Of a DNA stretch of 64,000 nt, positions 8,008 to 17,426 are shown piece by piece. Both the position numbers and the translations under genes were made by a program. Each line of letters opens with the position of its first letter. Within the stretch, counting starts at the first letter, position 1. Location of the stretch: positions 186,001 to 250,000 of the forward strand of contig JACKLZ010000001.1 in assembly GCA_024235675.1 (NCBI GenBank), read 5' to 3'. The DNA is from Zoogloeaceae bacterium (GTDB lineage Bacteria > Pseudomonadota > Gammaproteobacteria > Burkholderiales > Rhodocyclaceae). The notes under the pieces are model-generated. The model worked only from the letters and a program-made list of their open reading frames with translations. It made no database searches and had not been told where the DNA came from.

Positions 8008-8294
8008 TGCAGTCCTTTAGCCGATGTGATGCCGCTCGGCATGTCATGCTCCGAATCCCAATAGCGTGCCAAGGCTGATCCGCCCGAGGCTCTAGCCGTT
8101 TTATCCCGATCGTGATGTGTCAGTCCAAAAGCCCCGGGTGTACCTCGTCTGAATGAGCGATTACGATCGCTTGAAGCGCGTACATTGTGTGGCCGTCGCC
8201 GGAAGCATCTGATCTGAATGCCCCGTTCGGATTCCGGTCGCTCCCGCACCTGCCGTTTGCTACGCGCTGCACAACCAAGGCGGAAACGGATCTC

Positions 8295-10013
8295 ATGACG
8301 CAATCGACAGCTGCACCCACACGGCGCAAATCACGCACCGGCCCACGCGGCCGGCCGGTGGACCCGCAGGCGCTCGCCGATGTCGAGGCGCTGGTCGGCC
8401 ATTTGCCGCGCTCGCGCGATCAGCTCATTGAACACCTGCATCGGCTGCAAGACCATTTCGATCATATCAAGCTGCTTCATCTGCGCGCCCTGGCCGAGTG
8501 GATGAATCTACCCATGGCTGCGGTGTACGAGACGGCGAGCTTCTACGCGCACTTTGATCTGATTCGCGATGACGAGGCGGTGCCGCCCGCGCTCACGGTT
8601 CGGGTCTGCGATTCCTTGTCCTGCCAGCTCGCCGGATCTCAGCGCTTGCACGAGGCGCTTGCCAGTGGGCTGGACGCATCGGCAGTGCGCGTGCTGCGCG
8701 CGCCCTGTATGGGCCGCTGTGATATCGCTCCGGTCGTTGAGGTGGGGCATCGTCATCTGGGTCATGCAACGCCGGCAGAGGTTCAGGCGTTGCTTGAGCG
8801 CGGCGAGATTCAGCCCGAGTCCATCGCCTGGCCGTGCCTCGCCGACTATCGTGCTGAGGGCGGCTATACGCTTTTGCAGGCCATGCGCGCCAAGGCAGTG
8901 TCCGTCGAAGCGCTCAGCGAGATGCTTCAGGCGGCCGGCTTGCGCGGCCTTGGCGGGGCCGGCTTTCCGGCCTGGCGAAAGTGGCAGGCGGTTCGCGCCG
9001 AGCCCGCGCCGCGCTACATGGTCATTAATGCCGATGAAGGCGAGCCGGGCACTTTCAAAGATCTCTACTACCTGGAACAGGCGCCCCACCGGTTTCTGGA
9101 AGGCGCCTTAATCAGCGCGACCGCGATCGATGCCAGTGCGCTCTATATCTATCTGCGCGACGAGTACCCGGGCTTGCGTCGTGTGCTTCGCGAGACGATT
9201 GCTGAGCTCGAAACGGCGGCTCTGGTGGCGCCCGGTTTCATCGTGTTGCGTCGCGGTGCGGGGGCCTATATTTGCGGCGAAGAGTCGGCGCTCATCGAGT
9301 CGCTCGAAGGCAAGCCGGGCAAGCCGCGACACCGTCCGCCTTTTGTGGCGCAAGTCGGCCTGTTTGATCGACCCACCCTGGTGAACAACGTCGAGACGGT
9401 TTACTGGATTCCCGTGCTGTACGCGAAGGGGGCCGACTGGTTTGCCGCGCAGGGGCGCAATGGCCGACAAGGCCTGCGCAGTTTTTCGGTGTCGGGTCGG
9501 GTCAAAACGCCGGGCGTGCATCTGGCGCCGGCGGGTATCACCCTGAACGAGCTGGTGGATGAGTTTTGCGGCGGCATGGCCGAGGGGCACCGCTTGCTGG
9601 CTTATTTGCCGGGTGGGGCGTCGGGCGGCATATTGCCAGCGTCCAAAGCCGATGTGCCGCTGGATTTCGACACGCTTCAGCCACATGGCTGTTTCATTGG
9701 TTCGGCCGCGGTCATTGTGGTGTCAGACCAGGATGATCTGCGCAGCGTGGCCAAAAACCTGATGGCCTTTTTTGCTGATGAGTCCTGCGGGCAATGCACG
9801 CCTTGCCGCGTCGGCACTGAAAAAATGCTGACCTTGCTGGACAGCGCGGAGTGGGATGCGACGCAACTGCGCCGGCTCGCCCAGGTGATGCAGGACGCGT
9901 CGATTTGCGGTTTGGGGCAGGCCGCGCCCAACCCGGTGACCAGTTTGCTGACGTTTTTCCCGGCGGAACTGGCCCACCAGGGCGTGCGTGTGCGCGAAAC
10001 GGGGGATGTCTGA
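8295..10013 (+). CDS. Fused NuoE/NuoF-like diaphorase subunit of formate dehydrogenase
   Basis: A 572-residue fusion of the two small NAD-dependent formate dehydrogenase subunits (FdsG-like and FdsB-like). Residues about 20-160 are a thioredoxin-like [2Fe-2S] domain with Cys105, Cys110, Cys138 and Cys142. The rest is a NuoF-like FMN/NADH module with GLRGLGGAGFPAWRKW, NADEGEPGTFKD and GAYICGEESALIESLEGK. Its C-terminal [4Fe-4S] ligands are Cys498, Cys501, Cys504 and Cys538. The start at 8295 is chosen because the 36 upstream residues do not resemble the family; the ribosome-binding site is weak. It overlaps the alpha-subunit gene in a TGATG. It should hand electrons from the molybdenum subunit to NAD+. 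In Fds-type enzymes these are usually separate genes. Confidence 0.9.
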   Translation: MTQSTAAPTRRKSRTGPRGRPVDPQALADVEALVGHLPRSRDQLIEHLHRLQDHFDHIKLLHLRALAEWMNLPMAAVYETASFYAHFDLIRDDEAVPPALTVRVCDSLSCQLAGSQRLHEALASGLDASAVRVLRAPCMGRCDIAPVVEVGHRHLGHATPAEVQALLERGEIQPESIAWPCLADYRAEGGYTLLQAMRAKAVSVEALSEMLQAAGLRGLGGAGFPAWRKWQAVRAEPAPRYMVINADEGEPGTFKDLYYLEQAPHRFLEGALISATAIDASALYIYLRDEYPGLRRVLRETIAELETAALVAPGFIVLRRGAGAYICGEESALIESLEGKPGKPRHRPPFVAQVGLFDRPTLVNNVETVYWIPVLYAKGADWFAAQGRNGRQGLRSFSVSGRVKTPGVHLAPAGITLNELVDEFCGGMAEGHRLLAYLPGGASGGILPASKADVPLDFDTLQPHGCFIGSAAVIVVSDQDDLRSVAKNLMAFFADESCGQCTPCRVGTEKMLTLLDSAEWDATQLRRLAQVMQDASICGLGQAAPNPVTSLLTFFPAELAHQGVRVRETGDV

Positions 10014-12826
10014 TGGGCACGCCAATGCAGTCCAAGACCTCATCCGCAGGCTTTCAGATCAGCCTCGATGGTGTGATGGTCGAGGCCATGCCCGGCGAAA
10101 CCCTGTGGCAGGTCGCCAAGCGGGCAGGGGAGCGTATTCCTCACCTGTGCTTCAAGGATGCGCCGGGCTACCGCGCCGACGGCAACTGCCGCGCCTGCAT
10201 GGTTGAGATCGAGGGCGAGCGCACGCTGGCCGCCAGTTGTATCCGCGAAGCGGCGCCCGGCATGGTGGTCAAAAGCGCCACCTCGTCCCGCGCCCAGGTG
10301 GCGCGCGAGGGGGTGATGGAATTGCTGCTGGCCGACCAGCCCGCGCGCGAACACAGCCCCGATCGCGCCAGTCACTTCTGGCGGATGGTCGATCAGCTCG
10401 ATATTGACGTCGCCCAGGTAAAAGCCCGCTTGCCACAGCGCACGCCCGACGCCGCACGACAAGACGCCACCCACGCCGCCATGCGCGTCAATCTGGACGC
10501 CTGCATCGATTGCAATCTGTGCGTGCGCGCCTGCCGTGAAGTGCAGGTGAATGATGTGATTGGTCTGGCCTATCGCGGGGCGGATACCAAGGTGGTGTTC
10601 GACTTCGACGACACCATGGGCGAGAGCACCTGCGTGGCCTGTGGCGAGTGCGTGCAGGCCTGCCCGACGGGGGCTTTGATGCCCGCCACGCTCATCGACG
10701 CAGATGGCCGGGGTGACTCGGCGGTGGCCGATCGCCAAGTTGATTCGGTGTGCCCGTATTGCGGCGTGGGTTGTCAGCTCACCTATCACGTCAAAAACGA
10801 CCGCATCCTGTTTGTCGAAGGCCGTGATGGTCCGTCAAACGCCGGCCGTCTGTGTGTGAAGGGCCGCTTCGGTTTCGACTACCCGAATCACCCTGCACGA
10901 CTGACACGCCCCCTCATTCGCCGCGATGGCGTGGCGAAGGGCATGGACCCGGACTTCGACCCCGCCAATCCGCTCACGCACTTCCGCGAAGCCAGTTGGG
11001 ACGAAGCGCTCGATCTCGCCGCGGGCGGCCTCGTTGCGCTGCGCGATACCCACGGGCCTGACGCACTCGCCGGTTTCGGCAGCGCCAAGTGCTCCAACGA
11101 AGAAGCGTGGCTGTTTCAGAAACTGGTGCGAACGGGCTTCGGCTCTAATCATGTCGACCACTGCACGCGCCTGTGCCATGCCAGTTCGGTCGCGGCGCTG
11201 ATCGAGTGCATCGGCTCGGGTGCGGTCACCGCGTCCTTCATGCAGGCGCTTGAGGCCGACGTCGTGGTGCTGATTGGTTGCAACCCCGAGGCCAACCATC
11301 CGGTGGCTGCCACCTACTTCAAGCAGGCCGCCAAGCGCGGCACCAAAATCATCAGCCTTAATCCGCGCAGCCAGACGCTGGGCGGTTATGCCCACCGTGC
11401 CGTGCGCTTTACGCTGGGCGCCGATGTCGCCTTGCTCAATGCCATGCTCAACGTGATCGTGGCCGAACAGCGATACGACACCGACTACATCGCCCGGCAC
11501 ACCGACGGCTTCGAGGCGCTCAAAGCCCATGTGGCGCCAATGACACCCGAGGCCATGTCAGCCGTCTGCGGCGTCGCGCCCGACGAAATCCGCGAGATCG
11601 CCCGGCTGTATGCGAACGCGGAACGCGCCATGATCTTCTGGGGCATGGGCATATCGCAGCACACCCACGGCACCGACAACGTGCGCTGCCTCATTTCGCT
11701 GGCGCTGGCCTGCGGCCATGTTGGCAAGCCGGGCACCGGTCTGCATCCGCTACGTGGCCAGAACAACGTGCAGGGCGCGTCCGACGCGGGCCTGATCCCG
11801 ATGATGCTGCCCGACTACCAGCGCGTTGGTGACGCGCAGCTGCGTGCCGCTTTCGAAGAACTGTGGAACACGCCGCTGGCCGAGAATCCCGGCCTGACAG
11901 TGGTCGAGATCATGGACGCCATTCTCGCCGGCAGCATTCGCGGTATGTACATCATGGGTGAGAACCCGGCCATGTCCGACCCCGATCTCGATCATGCACG
12001 TGCCGCGCTCGCCGGGCTCGAACACCTGGTAGTGCAGGACATCTTCATCACCGAAACGGCGCAGTTCGCCGATGTGATCCTGCCGGCCTCGGCGTGGTCC
12101 GAAAAAGACGGCACCGTCACCAACACCAACCGACAAGTGCAGATGGGCCGCGCCGCCGTGTCGCTGCCCGGCGAGGCAAAGGCCGACTGGTGGATCACGC
12201 AGGAGATCGCGCGTCGCTTCGGGCTCAACTGGCAATACTCCCATCCGCGCGATGTCTTCGCCGAAATGGGGCAGGGCATGGCTTCGCTGGCGAACATCGA
12301 CTGGGCACGGTTGGAGCGCGAAGGCTCGGTGACATATCCGTGCCCCGCAAAGGACGCGCCGGGGCTGGACGTGGTGTTTGGCGATCGCTTCCCGACCGCG
12401 AGCGGCCGCGCCCGCTTCTCGCTGGCCGCCCCCTTGCCGCCCGACGAACCGGTGGACGCCGAGTACCCCACGGTGCTGACCACCGGCCGCCAGCTTGAAC
12501 ACTGGCATACCGGCTCGATGACGCGTCGCTCAAACGTGCTGGATGCACTGGAGCCGTCGGCCGTGGCCATGCTTGCGCCGGGCGAGTTGCTGCGTCTGGG
12601 GATTGTTGAAGGCGATGTGCTGAGCATCACCACACGGCGCGGCAGTATTTCGCTGGCAGCGCGCGTCGACCCGGGCATGCCCGAAGGCATGGTGTTCGTG
12701 CCGTTCTGCTACAACGAGGCGGCGGCCAATGTGCTGACCAACCCGGCGCTAGACCCCTTCGGCAAGATCCCGGAGTTCAAATACGCGGCGTGTCGGTTGA
12801 GTGCTGCGTCGTCCAAGGCCGGATGA
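10013..12826 (+). CDS. Formate dehydrogenase alpha subunit (Mo/W bis-MGD, Cys type)
   Basis: A 937-residue catalytic subunit. Order of domains: N-terminal [2Fe-2S] (Cys46, 59, 62, 76); a stretch near 110-125 where relatives carry a His-Cys3 cluster but no cysteines occur here; two ferredoxin clusters (Cys164/167/170/174 and Cys207/210/213/217); then the molybdopterin domain with a [4Fe-4S] site CPYCGVGC...C281 and the dinucleotide-binding C-terminal domain. The probable metal ligand is Cys388 in TRLCHASSV, followed by the catalytic His389; it is Cys rather than Sec. It oxidises formate to CO2 and passes electrons to the fused diaphorase encoded just upstream. No fdsC/fdhD-like chaperone or fdsD gene follows. 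Confidence 0.93.
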   Translation: MGTPMQSKTSSAGFQISLDGVMVEAMPGETLWQVAKRAGERIPHLCFKDAPGYRADGNCRACMVEIEGERTLAASCIREAAPGMVVKSATSSRAQVAREGVMELLLADQPAREHSPDRASHFWRMVDQLDIDVAQVKARLPQRTPDAARQDATHAAMRVNLDACIDCNLCVRACREVQVNDVIGLAYRGADTKVVFDFDDTMGESTCVACGECVQACPTGALMPATLIDADGRGDSAVADRQVDSVCPYCGVGCQLTYHVKNDRILFVEGRDGPSNAGRLCVKGRFGFDYPNHPARLTRPLIRRDGVAKGMDPDFDPANPLTHFREASWDEALDLAAGGLVALRDTHGPDALAGFGSAKCSNEEAWLFQKLVRTGFGSNHVDHCTRLCHASSVAALIECIGSGAVTASFMQALEADVVVLIGCNPEANHPVAATYFKQAAKRGTKIISLNPRSQTLGGYAHRAVRFTLGADVALLNAMLNVIVAEQRYDTDYIARHTDGFEALKAHVAPMTPEAMSAVCGVAPDEIREIARLYANAERAMIFWGMGISQHTHGTDNVRCLISLALACGHVGKPGTGLHPLRGQNNVQGASDAGLIPMMLPDYQRVGDAQLRAAFEELWNTPLAENPGLTVVEIMDAILAGSIRGMYIMGENPAMSDPDLDHARAALAGLEHLVVQDIFITETAQFADVILPASAWSEKDGTVTNTNRQVQMGRAAVSLPGEAKADWWITQEIARRFGLNWQYSHPRDVFAEMGQGMASLANIDWARLEREGSVTYPCPAKDAPGLDVVFGDRFPTASGRARFSLAAPLPPDEPVDAEYPTVLTTGRQLEHWHTGSMTRRSNVLDALEPSAVAMLAPGELLRLGIVEGDVLSITTRRGSISLAARVDPGMPEGMVFVPFCYNEAAANVLTNPALDPFGKIPEFKYAACRLSAASSKAG

Positions 12827-12884
12827 ATCCGGCCCTACAGCTCAACGGCTCTTCCTCGTAGGGCCGGATTCATCCGGCCTTGGA
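12812..12884. repeat. Perfect 27-bp inverted repeat between convergent genes
   Basis: The 27 bases at 12812-12838 are repeated exactly in reverse complement at 12858-12884, with a 19-base loop. The core motif is GGCCGGATGAATCCGGCC. The left arm contains the last codons and the TGA stop of the formate dehydrogenase gene; the right arm ends 2 bases before the pabBC stop. It can act as a bidirectional terminator. The motif resembles dispersed REP-type repeats of betaproteobacteria. Confidence 0.85.
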
Positions 12885-12886
12885 TG

Positions 12887-14671
12887 CTAGTCGTCGCAAA
12901 CCAGGCTGACTTCAAAGCGGCCGCGCAGGGCATTGCCGAGCCAGATCCGTTCGGCGCGCAAGAGCTCGGCGCGCGTGATCGTGCGCTCGGTGACAGCGCC
13001 CGCGCGTAGCTCGCGGCGACGGCAGACGCCATTGAGCAGGCCGGCGTTCGTGGGTGGAGTGAACACCTGGCCGTGGATCTGCACAAACACATTGCTTCGG
13101 CAGCCTTCGGCCAGTTCGTCGTTTTCGTTGAAAAACAGCGTATCGAAATGGCCTGCAGCCATGGCGCGCGGCAGTTCGGTGGCGTAAATGCCACGCGCCG
13201 TGGTTTTGTGGGCCAGCAGCGGATGGGTGCTGTCGAGCACATGCGCCGAGAGCGAGACGGTTTGCGGGCCGCTCAAGGGCGCGAGGGCTTCGTGGGTGAT
13301 GACAATCTCACCGGTCTGGCTCAGGCAGAGTCGCACGCGATGCGTGCCCTTCAGCGCCCGCGCGGTGTTCTGAAGCACATCGCAAACGGCGTGCGCATCG
13401 CAGGCGAAGCCGAGCGCCGCCGCCGAGGTGCTCAGGCGCGCTAGGTGATCCTCCAGCCACGGGTAGACGTCGTCACTGCCACCTTCGCAGCGCAGGGTTT
13501 CAATCAGCTGAATATCCGACGGCAGCCGGGTGAGAAAGCGCAGTTTGAGCAGGCATTCGTCCCATTCGCCGGCCGGGTCGGAGTCATTCACGATGCCGCT
13601 GCCGGTGTGGCAGCGCAGCGCCCCCGAGGGCGTGATGGCCAGCGTGCGGATGGGTACGTTGAAGCTGAAGTCGCCATTGGGCGCGATCCAGCCGATAGCG
13701 CCGCAGTAGATGCCGCGCGGGCCGGTTTCGAGCGTGCGCAGAATTTCCATGGCGCGAATCTTTGGCGCGCCGGTCACCGAGCCACAGGGAAACAGCGCCT
13801 GCAGAATCTCGCCCAGCGGCGCACTCACCGGGCGGGCCGTCACGGTGGAGGTCATCTGCCACAGCGTGCGATAGGGCTCGGCCTCGAACAGCGCCGGCAC
13901 CTGCACGCCGCCCGGTGGCGCGAGTCGGCCGAGGTCGTTGCGGATCAGGTCCACAATCATCAGGTTTTCGGCGCGGTTCTTTTCGCTGGCGGTGAGCGCG
14001 CTGGGCGGCTCGTCGATGGGGGCGGTGCCCTTCATCGGTTTGCAGGTCAGCGTGTCGCCGCGTCGATGCACAAACAGCTCGGGCGAGCGCGACATCAGGC
14101 AGCCGTCGGGGTGCAGTATCAGCGCGCCGTAGTGCACCGGCTGGGCCGCGCGCAAGCGTTGGTAGAGCCGATACGGGTCGCCGAAAGCGCGGGCGCTGAA
14201 CGCAAAGGTGAAGTTCGCCTGATAGCAGTCGCCGTCGGCGATGTAGGCTTTGATCTGGCCGATGGCAGCGAGGTAGCGTTCGCGGCTGAGCTGGGCTTCG
14301 AGATCGACCAGCCCGGTCGGCTGTGCGCTGTCTTGCGCGTCCAGCCAGGCGTCGGTGGCGGCATCATCAATCTCATCGCAGCGCGCAAAGACCCAAGCCT
14401 GCAGTAGCGGTGTGTCGCTGGCCGGGCGCTGCGGCGCGAGCCGGGGTTCAAGCACATAGCCGAGTTCATAGGCGGCGGCGATGGCTACCCAATGCCCGGC
14501 CGCCTGCGCCGCGTCGATGCGCGCCAGCGTCTCGGCCAGGGTGTCTGGCGAGGTGCAGCACAGCAGCTCGACCGGCTCGGACATCAGGCGCGAGACACCA
14601 TCGCCAAGGTTGTCGTCAAACAAGGCGATGGGTGAGGGGGCGAAGAAAGCGGCGGGCGGGCTCACAATCAC
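12887..14671 (-). CDS. pabBC: Fused aminodeoxychorismate synthase component I / aminodeoxychorismate lyase
   Basis: A 594-residue two-domain enzyme for p-aminobenzoate (folate) synthesis. Residues about 1-360 are a PabB/TrpE chorismate-binding domain with the catalytic block GDCYQANFTF, PMKGTAPI, NLMIVDLIRNDLGR and FPCGSVTGAPKIRAMEIL. Residues about 365-594 are a class IV aminotransferase-like PabC lyase, with FNENDELAEGCRSNVFV, GLLNGVCRRREL and the usual spacing. PabB makes 4-amino-4-deoxychorismate with ammonia from PabA, and PabC releases pyruvate. The start is GTG at 14671. The gene follows serB on the same strand after 31 bases. Confidence 0.93.
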   Translation of the reverse strand: MIVSPPAAFFAPSPIALFDDNLGDGVSRLMSEPVELLCCTSPDTLAETLARIDAAQAAGHWVAIAAAYELGYVLEPRLAPQRPASDTPLLQAWVFARCDEIDDAATDAWLDAQDSAQPTGLVDLEAQLSRERYLAAIGQIKAYIADGDCYQANFTFAFSARAFGDPYRLYQRLRAAQPVHYGALILHPDGCLMSRSPELFVHRRGDTLTCKPMKGTAPIDEPPSALTASEKNRAENLMIVDLIRNDLGRLAPPGGVQVPALFEAEPYRTLWQMTSTVTARPVSAPLGEILQALFPCGSVTGAPKIRAMEILRTLETGPRGIYCGAIGWIAPNGDFSFNVPIRTLAITPSGALRCHTGSGIVNDSDPAGEWDECLLKLRFLTRLPSDIQLIETLRCEGGSDDVYPWLEDHLARLSTSAAALGFACDAHAVCDVLQNTARALKGTHRVRLCLSQTGEIVITHEALAPLSGPQTVSLSAHVLDSTHPLLAHKTTARGIYATELPRAMAAGHFDTLFFNENDELAEGCRSNVFVQIHGQVFTPPTNAGLLNGVCRRRELRAGAVTERTITRAELLRAERIWLGNALRGRFEVSLVCDD

Positions 14672-14702
14672 CCGCCAAGCCGTGCGCGGCGCAAAACGGG
14701 CA

Positions 14703-15533
14703 TCAGGCGAACAGCTTGAGTATTGCGTCCAGTCCGCTGTGATTCAGACTGCAGTCGGCCTGCGCGCGCAGCACCGGCTTGGCCTTGTAGGCCACGCCGA
14801 AGCCGGCGGCACGGAACATGGGCAAGTCGTTGGCGCCGTCGCCGGCGGCGATGACGCGGTCGGCCGACAGGTCCAGCTGATTGCGGATGCGGGTGAGGTG
14901 GTCGGCTTTGGCCTGCGCGTCGACCACCGGGCCGCAGACACGACCGGTGAGCTTGCCGTCGATGCGCTCGAGCGTGTTGGCGTAGGCGTGGTCGAAGCCC
15001 AGATCGGCCTTGAGGCGTTCGGTAAAGTAGGTAAAACCGCCCGAGACCAGCACCGTGATGATGCCCGCCGCCTTGAGCGCACCGATCAGCTCGCGCGCAC
15101 CGGGGTTGAGCCGCAGCCGATCGCGGTACACCGTGTCGAGCGCGTCGGCGCTGAGGCCTTCGAGCAGGGCGACGCGGCGATTGAGCGACTCGCGAAAGTC
15201 GATTTCGCCACGCATGGCCGCTTCGGTGATCTCGGCCACCTGGGCCTTTTTGCCGCACTGGTCGGCGATCTCGTCGATGCACTCGATGTCGATCAGCGTG
15301 GAGTCCATGTCGGTCACGAACAGGCCGAAGTCGTTCAGACGTCGGCCGGCCGGCACAAAAGCAAAGTCCACACCCGCCGCGTCGCATAGCGCGGCAATGC
15401 CGTCGCGCGTTTGCGCGTCGACGAGCCGGAATGCGCTGGCGTCGATCTGTTCGATGGCCCGCGCGCCGCAGTGGCGCGCCAGGTTTTTCAGCACCGGCGT
15501 TTCAATGTCGGTGCCAAGCACAACAAGATTCAT
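14703..15533 (-). CDS. serB: Phosphoserine phosphatase
   Basis: A 276-residue HAD-family phosphatase that makes serine from phosphoserine. The nucleophile motif is DMDSTLID, motif II is LVSGGFTYF, the conserved Lys lies downstream of the second core block, and the metal-binding motif is GDGANDLPMF. The N-terminal 70 residues are a short ACT-like region. The ATG at 15533 overlaps the stop of the DAHP synthase gene in a TGATG, so translation is probably coupled; this overlap decides the start. Confidence 0.95.
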   Translation of the reverse strand: MNLVVLGTDIETPVLKNLARHCGARAIEQIDASAFRLVDAQTRDGIAALCDAAGVDFAFVPAGRRLNDFGLFVTDMDSTLIDIECIDEIADQCGKKAQVAEITEAAMRGEIDFRESLNRRVALLEGLSADALDTVYRDRLRLNPGARELIGALKAAGIITVLVSGGFTYFTERLKADLGFDHAYANTLERIDGKLTGRVCGPVVDAQAKADHLTRIRNQLDLSADRVIAAGDGANDLPMFRAAGFGVAYKAKPVLRAQADCSLNHSGLDAILKLFA

Positions 15534-16609
15534 CAAGGCGAGGTCCGGGTCGGCAAGGTGGTGCGCAGGATGTCGCGGGCGTGGCGCAGCATGTCGACCG
15601 TGGTCTCCCAGCTCACGCAGGCGTCGGTCACCGAGCAGCCGTACTTGAGTTGCGTCAGGTCGGCCGGAATCGACTGGTTGCCGGCCTCGATGAAGCTCTC
15701 GATCATCGCGCCAACCACCGAGCGGTTGCCCTCGCGGATCTGGTGCACCACGTCGCGCAGCACCAGCGGCTGGTATTCCGGGTTCTTCCAGGAGTTGGCG
15801 TGCGAGCAGTCGACCACTACGTTTTGCGCCAGCTTGGCCTTGGCCAGTGCTTTCTCGGCGAGGTTGACCGACACGGTGTCGTAGTTTGGCCGGCCACCGC
15901 CGCCGCGCAGCACCACATGCCCGTAGGGGTTGCCGCGGGTGCGCAGGATGGCCGAGCGGCCCTGACCGTTGATGCCAAGGAAGCTGTGGCGGTTGGCCGC
16001 CGAGACGATGCCGTTGATGGCCGCATCGAGCGAGCCGTCGGTGCCGTTCTTGAAACCTACCGGCGTCGACAGACCCGAGGCCATTTCGCGGTGCGTTTGC
16101 GACTCGGCGGTGCGGGCGCCGATGGCGGTCCAGGCGATCAGGTCGCCGTAATACTGCGGGGCGATCGGGTCGAGCGCTTCGGTGGCGCAGGGCAGGCCGA
16201 TTTCGTTGACGTCGAGCAGGAACTGCCGTGCCTTCTGCATGCCTTCATCGATGCGGAAAGAGTCGTTCATGTAGGGGTCGTTGATGTAACCCTTCCAACC
16301 CGTGGCGGTGCGCGGCTTTTCGAAATACACGCGCATGACCAGCATCAGCGTGTCGGAGAGTTCATCGGCGAGCGCCTTCAGGCGGCGGGCATAGTCCAGG
16401 CCGGCGACCGGGTCGTGGATCGAGCAGGGGCCGACCACCACAAACAGGCGGGGGTCTTCACGGTCCAGAATGGCTTGCAGGGCACGGCGGCCTTCGAGCA
16501 CCGTGGCGGTGGCCGCGTCGGTCATCGGCACCTGCGCCTTCACCTCTTCTGGCGAGGGCATGTGGTCTTGCGCGATGATATTGAGGTTTTCTGTCTGGGC
16601 GACGGTCAT
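15533..16609 (-). CDS. aroG: 3-deoxy-7-phosphoheptulonate (DAHP) synthase, class I
   Basis: A 358-residue AroG/F/H-type enzyme condensing phosphoenolpyruvate and erythrose-4-phosphate, the first step of aromatic synthesis. Family motifs include VVGPCSIHD, MRVYFEKPRTATGWKG, WTAIGARTAESQTHREMASG, PVGFKNGTDG, RGGGGRPNY and VVDCSHANSWK. Which amino acid inhibits it cannot be told by eye. It heads a minus-strand group aroG-serB-pabBC, linking chorismate supply with serine and folate steps. Confidence 0.94.
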   Translation of the reverse strand: MTVAQTENLNIIAQDHMPSPEEVKAQVPMTDAATATVLEGRRALQAILDREDPRLFVVVGPCSIHDPVAGLDYARRLKALADELSDTLMLVMRVYFEKPRTATGWKGYINDPYMNDSFRIDEGMQKARQFLLDVNEIGLPCATEALDPIAPQYYGDLIAWTAIGARTAESQTHREMASGLSTPVGFKNGTDGSLDAAINGIVSAANRHSFLGINGQGRSAILRTRGNPYGHVVLRGGGGRPNYDTVSVNLAEKALAKAKLAQNVVVDCSHANSWKNPEYQPLVLRDVVHQIREGNRSVVGAMIESFIEAGNQSIPADLTQLKYGCSVTDACVSWETTVDMLRHARDILRTTLPTRTSP

Positions 16610-16744
16610 GATGCGCTCTTTGCAGGCGGCGAAAAACGCGTAGTTTACCGCGCCTTTGGTCGATTCGTCAGATAGGAAAACCTTGACGCGATTGTCATCC
16701 GACGAAGGGGCGGCGAACGGGCATCGCTAATGCGGCGAAAAATG

Positions 16745-16769
16745 CAAAAAAGGCCATCTTTCGACGGCC
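16745..16769 (-). terminator. Terminator of the peroxiredoxin gene
   Basis: On the minus strand a GGCCGTC-GAAA-GATGGCC stem, with one G-U pair, is followed by a run of six T residues. It lies about 30 bases after the peroxiredoxin stop. Confidence 0.75.
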
Positions 16770-16797
16770 CTTTCTGGATGGCTTTGATGCGGATATG

Positions 16798-17334
16798 TCA
16801 GACGGTACCGGTGAACTCGCCGCGTGCCGGGTAGTTGTTCTTGAGCACGAAATCCATCGCGCCGAGCAGCTCGGAGAACAGCGGGCGGGCGAAGGGCATG
16901 GTCTGCACCGCACCGTAGTACAGCGTGCCATCGGGGCGCACAAAGAACAGGCCCGGTTCGCTGAACAGGCTGGGTTCGTCGATGCCGATCGAAGTCTTGC
17001 CACGGCTGGCCGAGATGTACAGACCCCATTCGCGGGCCACGGCCAGCGGCAGATCGTAACCAAAGCGCAGGTGATTGGCCTGAACCTTGTCTGCCATCTG
17101 CTGGGCGCGTTCCTGGCTGTCGCTGGAAATGGCGATGGTCTTGACGCCGCGCTCGGCGAACTCGGGGGCCAGGCGCTCAAGCTCCATCAGGTACTTGGCG
17201 CAGATCGGGCAGTGCAGGCCACGATAGAAGGCCACCATGGTGAAGGTGTCGGCCTTGTCGGTGTGAATGTCGAAAGGCACACCGGCGAGCGTCGCGACCT
17301 TGAGTTGGGGGACTGTCTGGCGGGGGACTAGCAT
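16798..17334 (-). CDS. Peroxiredoxin-like (AhpC/TSA, thioredoxin-fold) protein
   Basis: A 178-residue thioredoxin-fold protein. The motif GLHCPICAKY places a CxxC at about residues 42-45, in the position of the peroxidatic or redox-active cysteine after the FYRG strand-turn. VAFYRGLHCPICAKYLMELE and AISSDSQERAQ match redoxin/AhpC-TSA proteins. Probable role: reduction of peroxides, or thiol-disulfide exchange in the cytoplasm; no signal peptide is visible. It is transcribed divergently from an AraC regulator 92 bases away, a common regulator-target arrangement. Confidence 0.82.
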   Translation of the reverse strand: MLVPRQTVPQLKVATLAGVPFDIHTDKADTFTMVAFYRGLHCPICAKYLMELERLAPEFAERGVKTIAISSDSQERAQQMADKVQANHLRFGYDLPLAVAREWGLYISASRGKTSIGIDEPSLFSEPGLFFVRPDGTLYYGAVQTMPFARPLFSELLGAMDFVLKNNYPARGEFTGTV

Positions 17335-17426
17335 CTTTTTTCACTCCTGCGAGAGATTCGATGCTTGGAGTATTGCGTACGATGTGCAACACTTTGTCCG
17401 TAAATGATTGCAGAGCGTACAAAATT

